A stretch of DNA of 10,446 bases, taken from NCBI RefSeq assembly GCF_009933255.1, contig NZ_MAEI01000015.1:1-10446 (forward strand), given 5' to 3'. Below are positions 4,434 to 10,446 of the stretch, one piece after another. Position 1 is the first letter of the stretch. The number at the start of each line of letters is the position of its first letter. Source of the stretch: Enterococcus diestrammenae. GTDB taxonomy: Bacteria > Bacillota > Bacilli > Lactobacillales > Enterococcaceae. The translations under genes and the position numbers were made by a program. Below the pieces are notes generated by a model. That model was not told the DNA's origin and made no database searches. It was given only the letters and a program-made list of their open reading frames with translations.

Positions 4434-6581
4434 TTATTTTGAGAAAGAGATAAAATCAATATATCCCTTTTCCCCAATTTTTACAACGGCATTGTAGGGC
4501 TTTTTCTCTTTGTTTTTGATTCCTTTTACCAGAGTTTCTTTTCCCTCCAGTAATTCTTTTACATTCGTTTTGGTGAGTTTTTTCTTTCTAAAATGTTCAG
4601 CTAAAGTAAACTTACATTCAGGATAATTTGAACAACCATAAAACGATTTTTTTAATACAATATTGTTGCCACACTTAGGACATTTTCCTACAATACTTTT
4701 TTCTGCTTCTTTTTCTTTCTGTACCTGGTAATCAGCAAAACTTAATTTCTCTATATCGGTAGGTACATTTTCCAATAAATGAACGATAAACTTCTTGATA
4801 TTATTAATAAAGTTTTCTTGATTGCCTTCTCTTTTACCAATCTTCTTTAAATACGTTTCCCATTTAGCCGTCATTTCAGCACTCGTTAAGAGGTGCTGAC
4901 TTTCAACTGCCTGGCACAATAATTTTCCTTTTTCAGTTACAACAAGCTTATTCTTAATCACTTGGATATATTCTTTTTGTTTTAACGCTTCAATAATACT
5001 TGCTCTTGTCGCTTCTGTTCCGATCCCCTCGACTTCTTGTAAAATCTTGATTGCTTCTTCATCATCAACCGTTTTATTAGCCGTTTTCATAGCGGTTAAA
5101 AGTGTACCCTCTGTAAAAGCTTTTGGCGGTTGCGTTTCTTTTTCAATACTCTTAACATCAACTTCGGCATGTTCTCCAATGATAACGAGTGGTAACGTTT
5201 GAACGTCCTCTTCTTCTTCTTTGGTTTGCTGTTTAAAAAGAATTTTCCACCCTTCTTGCTTTGGTGTCTTGCCTATTGATTGAAAAAGTAAGTCGGCTAC
5301 TTTGGTTTGTATCTTAGTTTCTTCATACAAATAATCAGGTAGAAACATGGCAACGGTCGTTTTAACGACTAAAGCATAAATTTTTCGTTGCAAATCGTCC
5401 ATTTTCGCTAATGCAGATTCGGTAGGTACTTGTTTTGTTGGGATAATGGCGTGGTGTTCCTGTACCTTACTACCGTCCACATAACGCTTTCTAAGCTCTG
5501 TTTGAACCATTTCAAGATCAAGTCCTAAAAAACCGCTATATTTGCCAAAATTCGCTTTTAAATAAGCAAATTCGTTCTCTGTAATAAATGGTGTATCTGT
5601 TCTTGGATAACTCAATAATTTTGCTTCATACAGTCCTTGCATAGCTTTTAAAGTTTGGCTCGCTGTCGCTTTATAAAGCTGATTGACTTTTGATTGCAAA
5701 CTACTTAAAGAAAACAAACTCGGACTATTCGTTTTCTTCTCTTTGGTTTGAACATCAGCAATTATCCCCTCTTGATTGCCTATTTTAGCTTGTTTAGAAG
5801 AAACAAAAGCTAAAAGCTCCTCTTGGGTTTTAAAACGCTGTGTGGGGCTTAGAACGCCCTTAAATGACCCTTGGTTTACTTTTATACTAGCTTCCACCTC
5901 GAAAAAAGGTTCTTTTTTAAAATTCTCTATGGCTTCCTGGCGCTGAAAAATAAGGTATAAGGTGGGCGTTTGAACACGTCCTAGTGAAAATGTACCTTGT
6001 ACGCCCTTCTGTTGTAAATTTAACGTATACAAAGGGCTTGCGTTCATGCCGATCAACCAATCGGCAATTTGGCGTGTTTGCGCTTCTTGATAAAAGGGAT
6101 AGTAATTCATTCCTGGTTGCAAATTTTGAAAACCGCTTCGGATCACATCTTTTTCTAAGCTATTGATCCATAGTCTTTTAAATGTTTTATCTTTTGAAAA
6201 GGCATTTGCTTTATGGATAATCGACCAGGCGATATTTTCACCTTCTCTGTCGCTATCTGTTGCAACAATAATTGTATTTGCCTTTTTGAGAAGTTCTGCA
6301 ACAATTTTAAACTGCTTTCCCTTATCTTTTGCAACTTCAAAATCGTATCGATCAGGAAAAATCGGCAAAGATTCAAGTTTCCAATTTTGCCACTTTTCGT
6401 CATAATGACCTGGTTCTGCTAATTCGACTAAATGCCCAAAACCAAAGGTGATAAACGTTTCATCTGTAAATAGTAGTGGGTCTTTGATCTCAAAATAACC
6501 GTCTTTTTTGGTGCTTTGTTTTAAAGCACTTGCGTAGGCTAATGCCTGGCTTGGTTTTTCAGCTAAAATAACCGTACTCAT
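4434..6581 (-). CDS. topB: Plasmid DNA topoisomerase III (type IA), 715 residues
   Basis: A type IA topoisomerase that cuts one strand through a 5'-phosphotyrosine link and resolves plasmid replication intermediates. The TOPRIM domain has ILAEKPS (catalytic Glu8) and ATDSDREGE (Asp109, Asp111, Glu113 binding Mg2+). The active tyrosine is Tyr325 in LLSYPRTDT. The conserved SLGRVQTPTL follows at about 199-208. A C-terminal zinc ribbon is present with Cys634, Cys637, Cys650 and Cys656 (CPKCG...GCSNYPEC), and a short basic tail follows. Length and sequence fit the Inc18 plasmid enzyme (Top-beta of pAMbeta1, gamma of pSM19035). In pAMbeta1 that enzyme is linked to an early pause of unidirectional theta replication. 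Its ATG overlaps the recombinase stop (TAATG), so the two are co-translated. Confidence 0.95.
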   Translation of the reverse strand: MSTVILAEKPSQALAYASALKQSTKKDGYFEIKDPLLFTDETFITFGFGHLVELAEPGHYDEKWQNWKLESLPIFPDRYDFEVAKDKGKQFKIVAELLKKANTIIVATDSDREGENIAWSIIHKANAFSKDKTFKRLWINSLEKDVIRSGFQNLQPGMNYYPFYQEAQTRQIADWLIGMNASPLYTLNLQQKGVQGTFSLGRVQTPTLYLIFQRQEAIENFKKEPFFEVEASIKVNQGSFKGVLSPTQRFKTQEELLAFVSSKQAKIGNQEGIIADVQTKEKKTNSPSLFSLSSLQSKVNQLYKATASQTLKAMQGLYEAKLLSYPRTDTPFITENEFAYLKANFGKYSGFLGLDLEMVQTELRKRYVDGSKVQEHHAIIPTKQVPTESALAKMDDLQRKIYALVVKTTVAMFLPDYLYEETKIQTKVADLLFQSIGKTPKQEGWKILFKQQTKEEEEDVQTLPLVIIGEHAEVDVKSIEKETQPPKAFTEGTLLTAMKTANKTVDDEEAIKILQEVEGIGTEATRASIIEALKQKEYIQVIKNKLVVTEKGKLLCQAVESQHLLTSAEMTAKWETYLKKIGKREGNQENFINNIKKFIVHLLENVPTDIEKLSFADYQVQKEKEAEKSIVGKCPKCGNNIVLKKSFYGCSNYPECKFTLAEHFRKKKLTKTNVKELLEGKETLVKGIKNKEKKPYNAVVKIGEKGYIDFISFSK

Positions 6582-7198
6582 TAACTATCCCTCTTTTCAT
6601 TGTTTTTTCTTTGATCTACTGTCACGTTATATCTTGCTCGATACCTTCTAAACGTTCGGCGATTGATTCCAGTTTGTTCTTCCACTTCTTTATCGGATAA
6701 ACCATTCAAAAACAAATCGAAAGCATGCTTTAAACGTGGATCATTTTTTTTAAATTTCAGTTGCCGACCTTTGAATTTGCCTTTTTTCTTAGCAATTTCG
6801 ATTCCTTGGGCTTGTCGTTCTTTAATACGTTTACGTTCAGATTCAGCTTGATACTTATATAATTCAATCACTAAATTATTAATCAAACGCCTTAAATTTT
6901 CATCTTCAATTCCATTCATAGAGGGCAAATTTAAAACCTCCAGGGTTGCCCCCTTAATTTGAATTTGATTCATCAATTCTGTTAATTCTTTATTATTTCG
7001 TCCTAATCGATCTAATTCAGTAACAATAACAATATCCCCTTCACGAATATAGTTAAGCATAGCTTGTAATTGTGGGCGTTCGACCGATTGACCGCTTAAT
7101 TTGTCTGAAAAGACCTTAGAAACGCCCTGTAACGCTTGTAATTGCCGATCTAAGTTCTGTTCTTTGCTACTGACACGTGCATAACCAATTTTAGCCAT
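6581..7198 (-). CDS. res: Serine recombinase of the beta/Res family, 205 residues
   Basis: A resolvase/invertase-family site-specific recombinase. The catalytic core begins MAKIGYARVSSKEQNLDRQL, with nucleophile Ser10, Arg8 and the ELDRLGR motif (residues 61-67). The long E-helix follows (NLVIELYKYQAESERKRIKERQ), then a C-terminal helix-turn-helix (LSDKEVEEQTGINRRTFRRY). It closely matches the Inc18 beta recombinase, which acts at a six site with host chromatin protein Hbsu/HU to resolve multimers or invert segments and represses its own promoter. I start it at the ATG at 7196-7198, giving the family length of 205. A TTG two codons earlier (7202-7204) is possible, but AGAGG is better spaced from the ATG. 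It follows the 56-residue gene by 13 bases. Confidence 0.95.
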   Translation of the reverse strand: MAKIGYARVSSKEQNLDRQLQALQGVSKVFSDKLSGQSVERPQLQAMLNYIREGDIVIVTELDRLGRNNKELTELMNQIQIKGATLEVLNLPSMNGIEDENLRRLINNLVIELYKYQAESERKRIKERQAQGIEIAKKKGKFKGRQLKFKKNDPRLKHAFDLFLNGLSDKEVEEQTGINRRTFRRYRARYNVTVDQRKNNEKRDS

Positions 7199-7211
7199 TT
7201 TCAACCAACCT

Positions 7212-7382
7212 CTAAAATTCTCTCGGTTGCAATAACCAATCAGCTATATCTACTTTTTCAATTTCAAATTGCTTATCAGAAATTGTCTTTTCGTAAGCGA
7301 TAAAATCTTGCGCATATTGTTGCTCATTAAAAATAGCCACCACTTCGTCATTTTCTAAAACTCGATAAATAAATTTTTTCAT
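7212..7382 (-). CDS. Small protein upstream of the recombinase (orf-alpha position), 56 residues
   Basis: The ORF starts MKKFIYRVLENDEVVAIFNE and ends WLLQPREF. It has an excellent ribosome-binding site (AGGAGGAG, four bases before the ATG). It is a soluble, acidic, beta-then-helix small protein with no named domain I can assign. It is the first gene after the promoter at 7431-7459, and its stop codon lies inside the ribosome-binding site of the recombinase (TTTTAGAGG), so it is co-transcribed and probably translationally coupled. A short ORF in this position, called alpha, accompanies beta in pSM19035 as I recall. Its function is not known to me. Confidence 0.8.
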   Translation of the reverse strand: MKKFIYRVLENDEVVAIFNEQQYAQDFIAYEKTISDKQFEIEKVDIADWLLQPREF

Positions 7383-7399
7383 TTTACTCCTCCTATTAT

Positions 7400-7480
7400 G
7401 CCCAACTTAAATGACCTATTCACCAAGTCAATTATACTGCTAAAATCATATTAGGACAAATAGGTATACCCTATTGATAC
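7400..7480. promoter_or_regulatory. Probable six/res recombination site overlapping the operon promoter
   Basis: A near-perfect dyad, AATAGG-TATAC-CCTATT (7459-7475), has the TA-centred form expected for a crossover subsite of a serine resolvase. A related half-site, GACCTATT (7413-7420), and its surroundings could be the second subsite about 40 bases away. The recombinase gene lies 200-280 bases downstream, as in Inc18 plasmids where beta binds six over its own promoter. Exact borders are my estimate. Confidence 0.65.
7431..7459 (-). promoter_or_regulatory. Promoter of the orf-alpha / recombinase / topoisomerase operon
   Basis: Minus-strand -35 TTGTCC (7454-7459), a 17-base spacer and a perfect -10 TATAAT (7431-7436). 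It sits between the two putative recombinase subsites and partly overlaps the left one, which suits the autorepression known for beta. Confidence 0.8.
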
Positions 7481-7567
7481 ATAATCCAAAAGCTTTCTTT
7501 TGATAGTATTCAGTAGTTTTCCATTTTTTTCCCAACCTAAAGACACAACTAAAAATGTTGATAGGGT

Positions 7568-7601
7568 AAGGTATCCTCGTTGTACCAACAGAGCATACCT
7601 T
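7568..7601. repeat. Imperfect hairpin upstream of the recombination site
   Basis: AAGGTAT (7568-7574) pairs with ATACCTT (7595-7601). Inside, CTC pairs with GAG and GTTG with CAAC around a TAC loop, with single mismatches or bulges. The flanking ATACCTTATTGAT (7595-7607) resembles ATACCCTATTGAT (7466-7478) of the recombination dyad. This may be an accessory recombinase site or a remnant of a duplicated one. Confidence 0.5.
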
Positions 7602-7699
7602 ATTGATTCTTATGAAAATATGAAATATTGAATCTAAGTTATATTTTACTTCTTATTGCCTACAAACTTGGTATCCGTCTGAAGTTCTAAATATACAAA
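7602..7699. other. AT-rich non-coding junction between plasmid backbone and exporter locus
   Basis: I see no ORF with a ribosome-binding site, no inverted terminal repeat and no target-site duplication here. It separates the Inc18-like maintenance block from the peptide-maturation locus and probably contains the join between the two, but I cannot locate the exact point. Confidence 0.3.
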
Positions 7700-7747
7700 A
7701 ATAAGACTCTTTCGGAAAAAAACCAAGTTTACCGAGAAAGTCTTATT
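7700..7747 (-). terminator. Terminator of the radical SAM / exporter locus
   Basis: Arms AATAAGACTCTTTCGG (7700-7715) and CCGAGAAAGTCTTATT (7732-7747) form a 16-base stem with two mismatches. On the minus strand it is followed by TTTTGTATATTT. It begins only six bases after the stop of the small ORF 7754-7882, far from the exporter stop at 7931. This implies that the operon's last functional gene ended near 7754. Confidence 0.75.
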
Positions 7748-7753
7748 TTAAAA

Positions 7754-7882
7754 CTAATTTGTGCCGCCCACATAGATGACCTTGTCAGAAGGTTTGATAA
7801 AAAAAATAATCACGTCAATATTTGGGCTTCGCTTTGCGTTAACTAAATGAATATTCCTTTCATCAATTACGCATTTGAACAT
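7754..7882 (-). CDS. Small ORF, 42 residues, possible precursor peptide or gene remnant
   Basis: The frame reads MFKCVIDERNIHLVNAKRSP, then a hydrophobic stretch NIDVIIFFIKPSDKVIYVGG and ends TN. The ATG at 7880-7882 has no ribosome-binding site. The same frame is open upstream to the exporter stop codon itself, through residues AFERAVRNERSKEQQC, with no start codon. It ends six bases before a strong terminator, which supports its having been the real last gene. The overlapping 26-residue ORF 7867-7947 has the ribosome-binding site this one lacks. Joining the two by a -1 shift around 7888-7895 would give a peptide of about 64 residues. It could be a RiPP precursor, an immunity-type peptide or decayed DNA; I do not recognise it. 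Confidence 0.4.
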   Translation of the reverse strand: MFKCVIDERNIHLVNAKRSPNIDVIIFFIKPSDKVIYVGGTN

Positions 7883-7947
7883 ACATTGTTGTTCTTTGGA
7901 TCTTTCATTTCTGACCGCTCTTTCGAATGCTTAACAACCACGCGCAT
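7867..7947 (-). CDS. Small ORF with strong ribosome-binding site, 26 residues
   Basis: The ATG at 7945-7947 lies seven bases after AAAGGAGGGG and within the last codons of the exporter gene. The product is MRVVVKHSKERSEMKDPKNN, then NVCSNA. The start signal is among the best in the window, so translation initiation here is likely. The ORF then closes early and overlaps the 42-residue ORF in another frame, suggesting either a frameshifted gene or a translationally coupled tiny peptide. There is no GG leader motif and only one cysteine. Function unknown. Confidence 0.4.
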   Translation of the reverse strand: MRVVVKHSKERSEMKDPKNNNVCSNA

Positions 7948-9592
7948 AACTGTTCCCCTCCTTTATATTAATTCTTTTATTATCAATCTGCATAAGCAGA
8001 TCATAATCATGTGTGTCGGAGAAATGGTGGGTTATCTCAATCACCGTTTTATCGGATGACAAGATAATCTTTCTGATTTCGTCACTGGTTTCTTTATCCA
8101 GGCTGGAGGATAATTCATCCACCAGCAGAATCGGTTTATTTCTTAGAAGGGCTCGGCCTAACTCCAGTTTCATCTTTTGACCACCGGAAATGTTGGCACC
8201 GTTTTTTTCAATTGTTATGTCTAATGCGTTCTTTCCCAACTGATCTAAGAGTTGGACTCTGGATAAAATATCGTTTAAGCGGGCTTCAGCAAAATCTTCT
8301 CCTAAACATAAGTTTTCCCGAATTGTACCATTTAAGAAGTAGGGGCTTTGCTGAACAATCGCGGCTTGGCCCTGTAATGGAAATCTCTCTTCGCCTTTTA
8401 CCAAGTAAAATCCCCCGCTGTCTGTCGTTTCCTGTCCCATCATCATCCGAAACAACGTGCTCTTACCGATACCACTAGCACCAGTCAAAAGAACCTTTGA
8501 CCCATTTGGGATCGCTAAACTGAAGCTATGAAAGATCACTTTCTCACCATAATTTTTTGCCACATTCTTTATTTCCAAATAATCAAAATTATATAGCAAA
8601 TTTCGCTTTTGAGTTAAACTGTTCGGAACAGAACTAGTGCTGAATATTTTCCCCACTTTGGCTCTGACTTCCTGTGTACCAGATATATATCCCATTAAAT
8701 AAATTACTTGCTGGAACTGATTTTTTAAGTTTCCGGCAGTCACCAACATCGCCATCAACAAGACTAAGCTGATAGTGGTATTAAAACGCATTAAATAAAT
8801 CCCTGCTGCAAACGGTATAACATCTGCTATCCCTTTGATTGGGCCCGTTAAGCAGAAAATAAACGCTTGAAACGTCTTCAAGCGACGCTCTGAATCTTCT
8901 GTCTTACTGAAATCCGAATGAATCTTACCTAAGAAAAAACCATCTGCTTCATTGCTTTGAATCATGGATTTTCCTTTTATTACGTCGACTAACAAGGACA
9001 AAGACTTTTCTCTCGTTGTGGAAAAAAGCTTCCCTAAAGTCACGATTTTTCTCTTACCGATATATTGAGGCAGTAGCATCAGGATCGCGCCGATAGTAAA
9101 CAGTATTCCAACCAGTAAATTCTGCGACAACAGATAAATAATCGGAATGGCAGAGCGAAGGATATACGTCGGTAAGGTAAGAATTGGCTGAAAATATTCT
9201 TCTCTTAGCATCCGGATGTCTTGGGTAATGACCGAAATTATCTCATCTTCTGTGCCAGAATATTGATGATAGTAACTCTTCACCATGTCATCAATCAGCG
9301 ACAGCGTAACTTCTTTCAAGATGACATTAATCAGAAGCTCCGTGAAATACATCGCACCGTAAATAATGAGATATAACGCGATTCCCTTCAAGCAAAAGAA
9401 GATGATATCTTGCAGATTACTATCGTTGGTCAGTTCACTCGCAAACGTTGTCACGGCCACAAAAGTAAGAGAAACAAATGAGTTGATTGCCGTAAATATA
9501 AGCAGCAGAATCAATTTACCCCAACTCACTCTGGAAAACAAATCAACTATTCCTATACTCTCATGCCGAATTTCTTCTATTTTTTTCACCAT
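7931..9592 (-). CDS. ABC exporter with fused membrane and ATPase domains, 553 residues
   Basis: A half-size ABC exporter that works as a homodimer in the membrane. Residues about 25-320 are the transmembrane domain, with hydrophobic segments such as KLILLLIFTAINSFVSLTF, IALYLIIYGAMYF, LLVGILFTIGAILMLLP and ISLVLLMAMLVTAG. The ATPase has Walker A GASGIGKST (371-379), Q-loop IVQQSP (about 412-417), signature ISGGQ (468-472, in place of LSGGQ), Walker B ILLVDE (about 488-493) and the switch histidine in THH (about 522). There is no N-terminal C39 peptidase domain, so it does not itself remove a GG leader. Its ATG overlaps the radical SAM stop (TAATG) with GGAG five bases upstream, indicating a shared operon. 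Export of a radical SAM-modified peptide, or self-immunity, is the likely role by context. Confidence 0.9.
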   Translation of the reverse strand: MVKKIEEIRHESIGIVDLFSRVSWGKLILLLIFTAINSFVSLTFVAVTTFASELTNDSNLQDIIFFCLKGIALYLIIYGAMYFTELLINVILKEVTLSLIDDMVKSYYHQYSGTEDEIISVITQDIRMLREEYFQPILTLPTYILRSAIPIIYLLSQNLLVGILFTIGAILMLLPQYIGKRKIVTLGKLFSTTREKSLSLLVDVIKGKSMIQSNEADGFFLGKIHSDFSKTEDSERRLKTFQAFIFCLTGPIKGIADVIPFAAGIYLMRFNTTISLVLLMAMLVTAGNLKNQFQQVIYLMGYISGTQEVRAKVGKIFSTSSVPNSLTQKRNLLYNFDYLEIKNVAKNYGEKVIFHSFSLAIPNGSKVLLTGASGIGKSTLFRMMMGQETTDSGGFYLVKGEERFPLQGQAAIVQQSPYFLNGTIRENLCLGEDFAEARLNDILSRVQLLDQLGKNALDITIEKNGANISGGQKMKLELGRALLRNKPILLVDELSSSLDKETSDEIRKIILSSDKTVIEITHHFSDTHDYDLLMQIDNKRINIKEGNSYARGC

Positions 9593-10443
9593 TAATCTCC
9601 ATCGTCAAATATTTCTATATCGTAGTCATCCACATAAAAAAATAAGTCTAGATATTTTCTTATAGTCTGCTTTTTCTCAAGACATAATTTTATCATATCT
9701 ATATTTATGTCTATTGGGCAAGCTCCTCCTCTACAAGCAGGAAAATAGCTACATTCCATACACGTCGAGCTATACGTATAATCGTCTTCCCAATATGAAC
9801 GTTTATTATTATCGAGTGAATTTTCTAACCCACCAATAATATTTCGCTCATCGTATAACATCTTTGTTGTACATTTTAGTATATTTCCATTCACATCTAT
9901 CGAATAGGTATTTGGCTTCCTTCCGTAACAAACACTATAATAACTTAAATAGGTAGAAACATTTTCAACTGCAAATCCTTGCTTGATTGCTTCAGAGCTG
10001 AGCTCAATCTCTGCATCAACTCCTGCGCTTATTAAGTTATCCTGTAGTCTATCCCCTAATCCCCATGATCCGATACTCTTAAAAAAAAGTGAAAAGCGTG
10101 AATCTGACTTAAATCTCATCCCGTCACTTTTCAAAAAGTCTTTGACTGAGAAAAGATTGTCTGATGATAGATTGAACCGTAACATTATTTCATAATCAAT
10201 CGATAGATTCTGAATATCATACAAATTATGAATTATTCGGTCATATGTGCCCCTACCGTTCTTCATCTTTCTTTGTTGATTGTGCCTTTTTCTATCTCCA
10301 TCTATAGTTATTTGATAAGATTGAATCTTGAAAGAAGCTAGCTTTTGAAATAGTGTTGCCGAGAGTAAGTATGCATTTGTAGTCATTCCTGAACGGTAAC
10401 TAAGATTATATTTTTGGGCTAACTCCCTGAATAATTCATAGCC
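9592..10443 (-). pseudogene. Radical SAM/SPASM peptide maturase, 5'-truncated or interrupted
   Basis: Residues match the latter two-thirds of a radical SAM peptide-modifying enzyme. RSGMTTNAYLLSATLF and SYQITIDGDRKRHNQQR are the usual TNGYLL and QITLDG-HD-R core elements, and GRGTYDRIIHNL follows. The C-terminal SPASM domain has C-x13-G-x4-C (CYGR...NGNILKC), then CMEC, SYFPAC, RGGAC and a last cysteine (KLC), ligands for two auxiliary [4Fe-4S] clusters. The CxxxCxxC motif that holds the SAM cluster should lie further upstream and is not in view. Core homology continues 19 codons above the first ATG (10386), with no alternative start codon, up to an in-frame TAA at 10444-10446. The gene is therefore either frameshifted or stopped at this point, or a truncated copy; a sequencing error is also possible. 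It is coupled to the exporter by a TAATG overlap. Confidence 0.75.
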
Positions 10444-10446
10444 TTA

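Noticed and set aside
6155..6422. Several overlapping ORFs on both strands inside the topoisomerase gene
   Set aside because: They all lie within the strongly conserved TOPRIM domain coding sequence and lack ribosome-binding sites; they are by-products of its codon pattern.
7586..7630. 15-codon minus-strand ORF starting at the hairpin (MLCWYNED...)
   Set aside because: It is entirely within the hairpin region, with AAGG directly abutting the ATG and no spacing for ribosome binding.
7847..8059. Plus-strand ORF of 70 codons antisense to the exporter end
   Set aside because: It overlaps the well-supported exporter gene and the small minus-strand ORFs, has no ribosome-binding site, and resembles no protein I know.
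9366..10195. Plus-strand ORFs antisense to the exporter and radical SAM genes
   Set aside because: Both overlap recognisable minus-strand protein domains and have no initiation signals or recognisable product.

Overview
The window looks like a stretch of a low-GC Gram-positive plasmid, most likely from Enterococcus, Streptococcus or a close relative. The basis is a recognisable Inc18-type maintenance block: a serine recombinase of the beta/Res family, a plasmid topoisomerase III, the omega ribbon-helix-helix repressor and an epsilon/zeta addiction operon, all close to the pSM19035/pAMbeta1/pIP501 proteins as I recall them. All convincing genes are on the minus strand, so transcription runs from the high-coordinate end to the low-coordinate end.

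In transcription order: (1) 9592-10443 is the 3' part of a radical SAM/SPASM peptide-maturase gene, interrupted by an in-frame stop at the window edge. It overlaps by one base an ABC exporter gene (7931-9592). Two very small, out-of-frame ORFs (7867-7947 and 7754-7882) and a terminator (7700-7747) follow. This resembles a decayed or unusual RiPP/bacteriocin maturation and export locus. (2) 7383-7600 is an intergenic region holding a sigma-A-type promoter superimposed on a probable recombination (six/res) site, plus an extra hairpin. (3) 7212-7382, 6581-7198 and 4434-6581 form an operon of a 56-residue protein, the recombinase and topoisomerase III, closed by a terminator. (4) 4357-4398 is an array of six contiguous omega-binding heptads over the omega promoter, driving omega (4099-4314), epsilon (3798-4082), a 61-residue protein (3611-3796) and a 486-residue toxin (2149-3609).

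The most striking feature is the toxin gene. Its last 287 residues are a complete canonical zeta toxin, but 199 residues of a second, different zeta-like P-loop kinase are fused in frame ahead of it. An extra small gene sits between epsilon and the fusion, in the position expected for a second antitoxin. The operon therefore reads as a repressor, two (putative) antitoxins and a two-headed toxin, all tightly coupled and controlled by omega.

(5) 21-2100 is an accessory segment: three small cytoplasmic proteins (one with a J-domain) separated by two near-identical 293-base direct repeats (890-1182 and 1744-2036). Each repeat lies immediately upstream of a gene and carries hairpins and possible leader ORFs; one copy has a perfect 26-base-arm palindrome. 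I see no IS element, tRNA, rRNA, CRISPR array or replication gene. The J-domain protein and recombinase starts were placed by ribosome-binding-site spacing and known family length.
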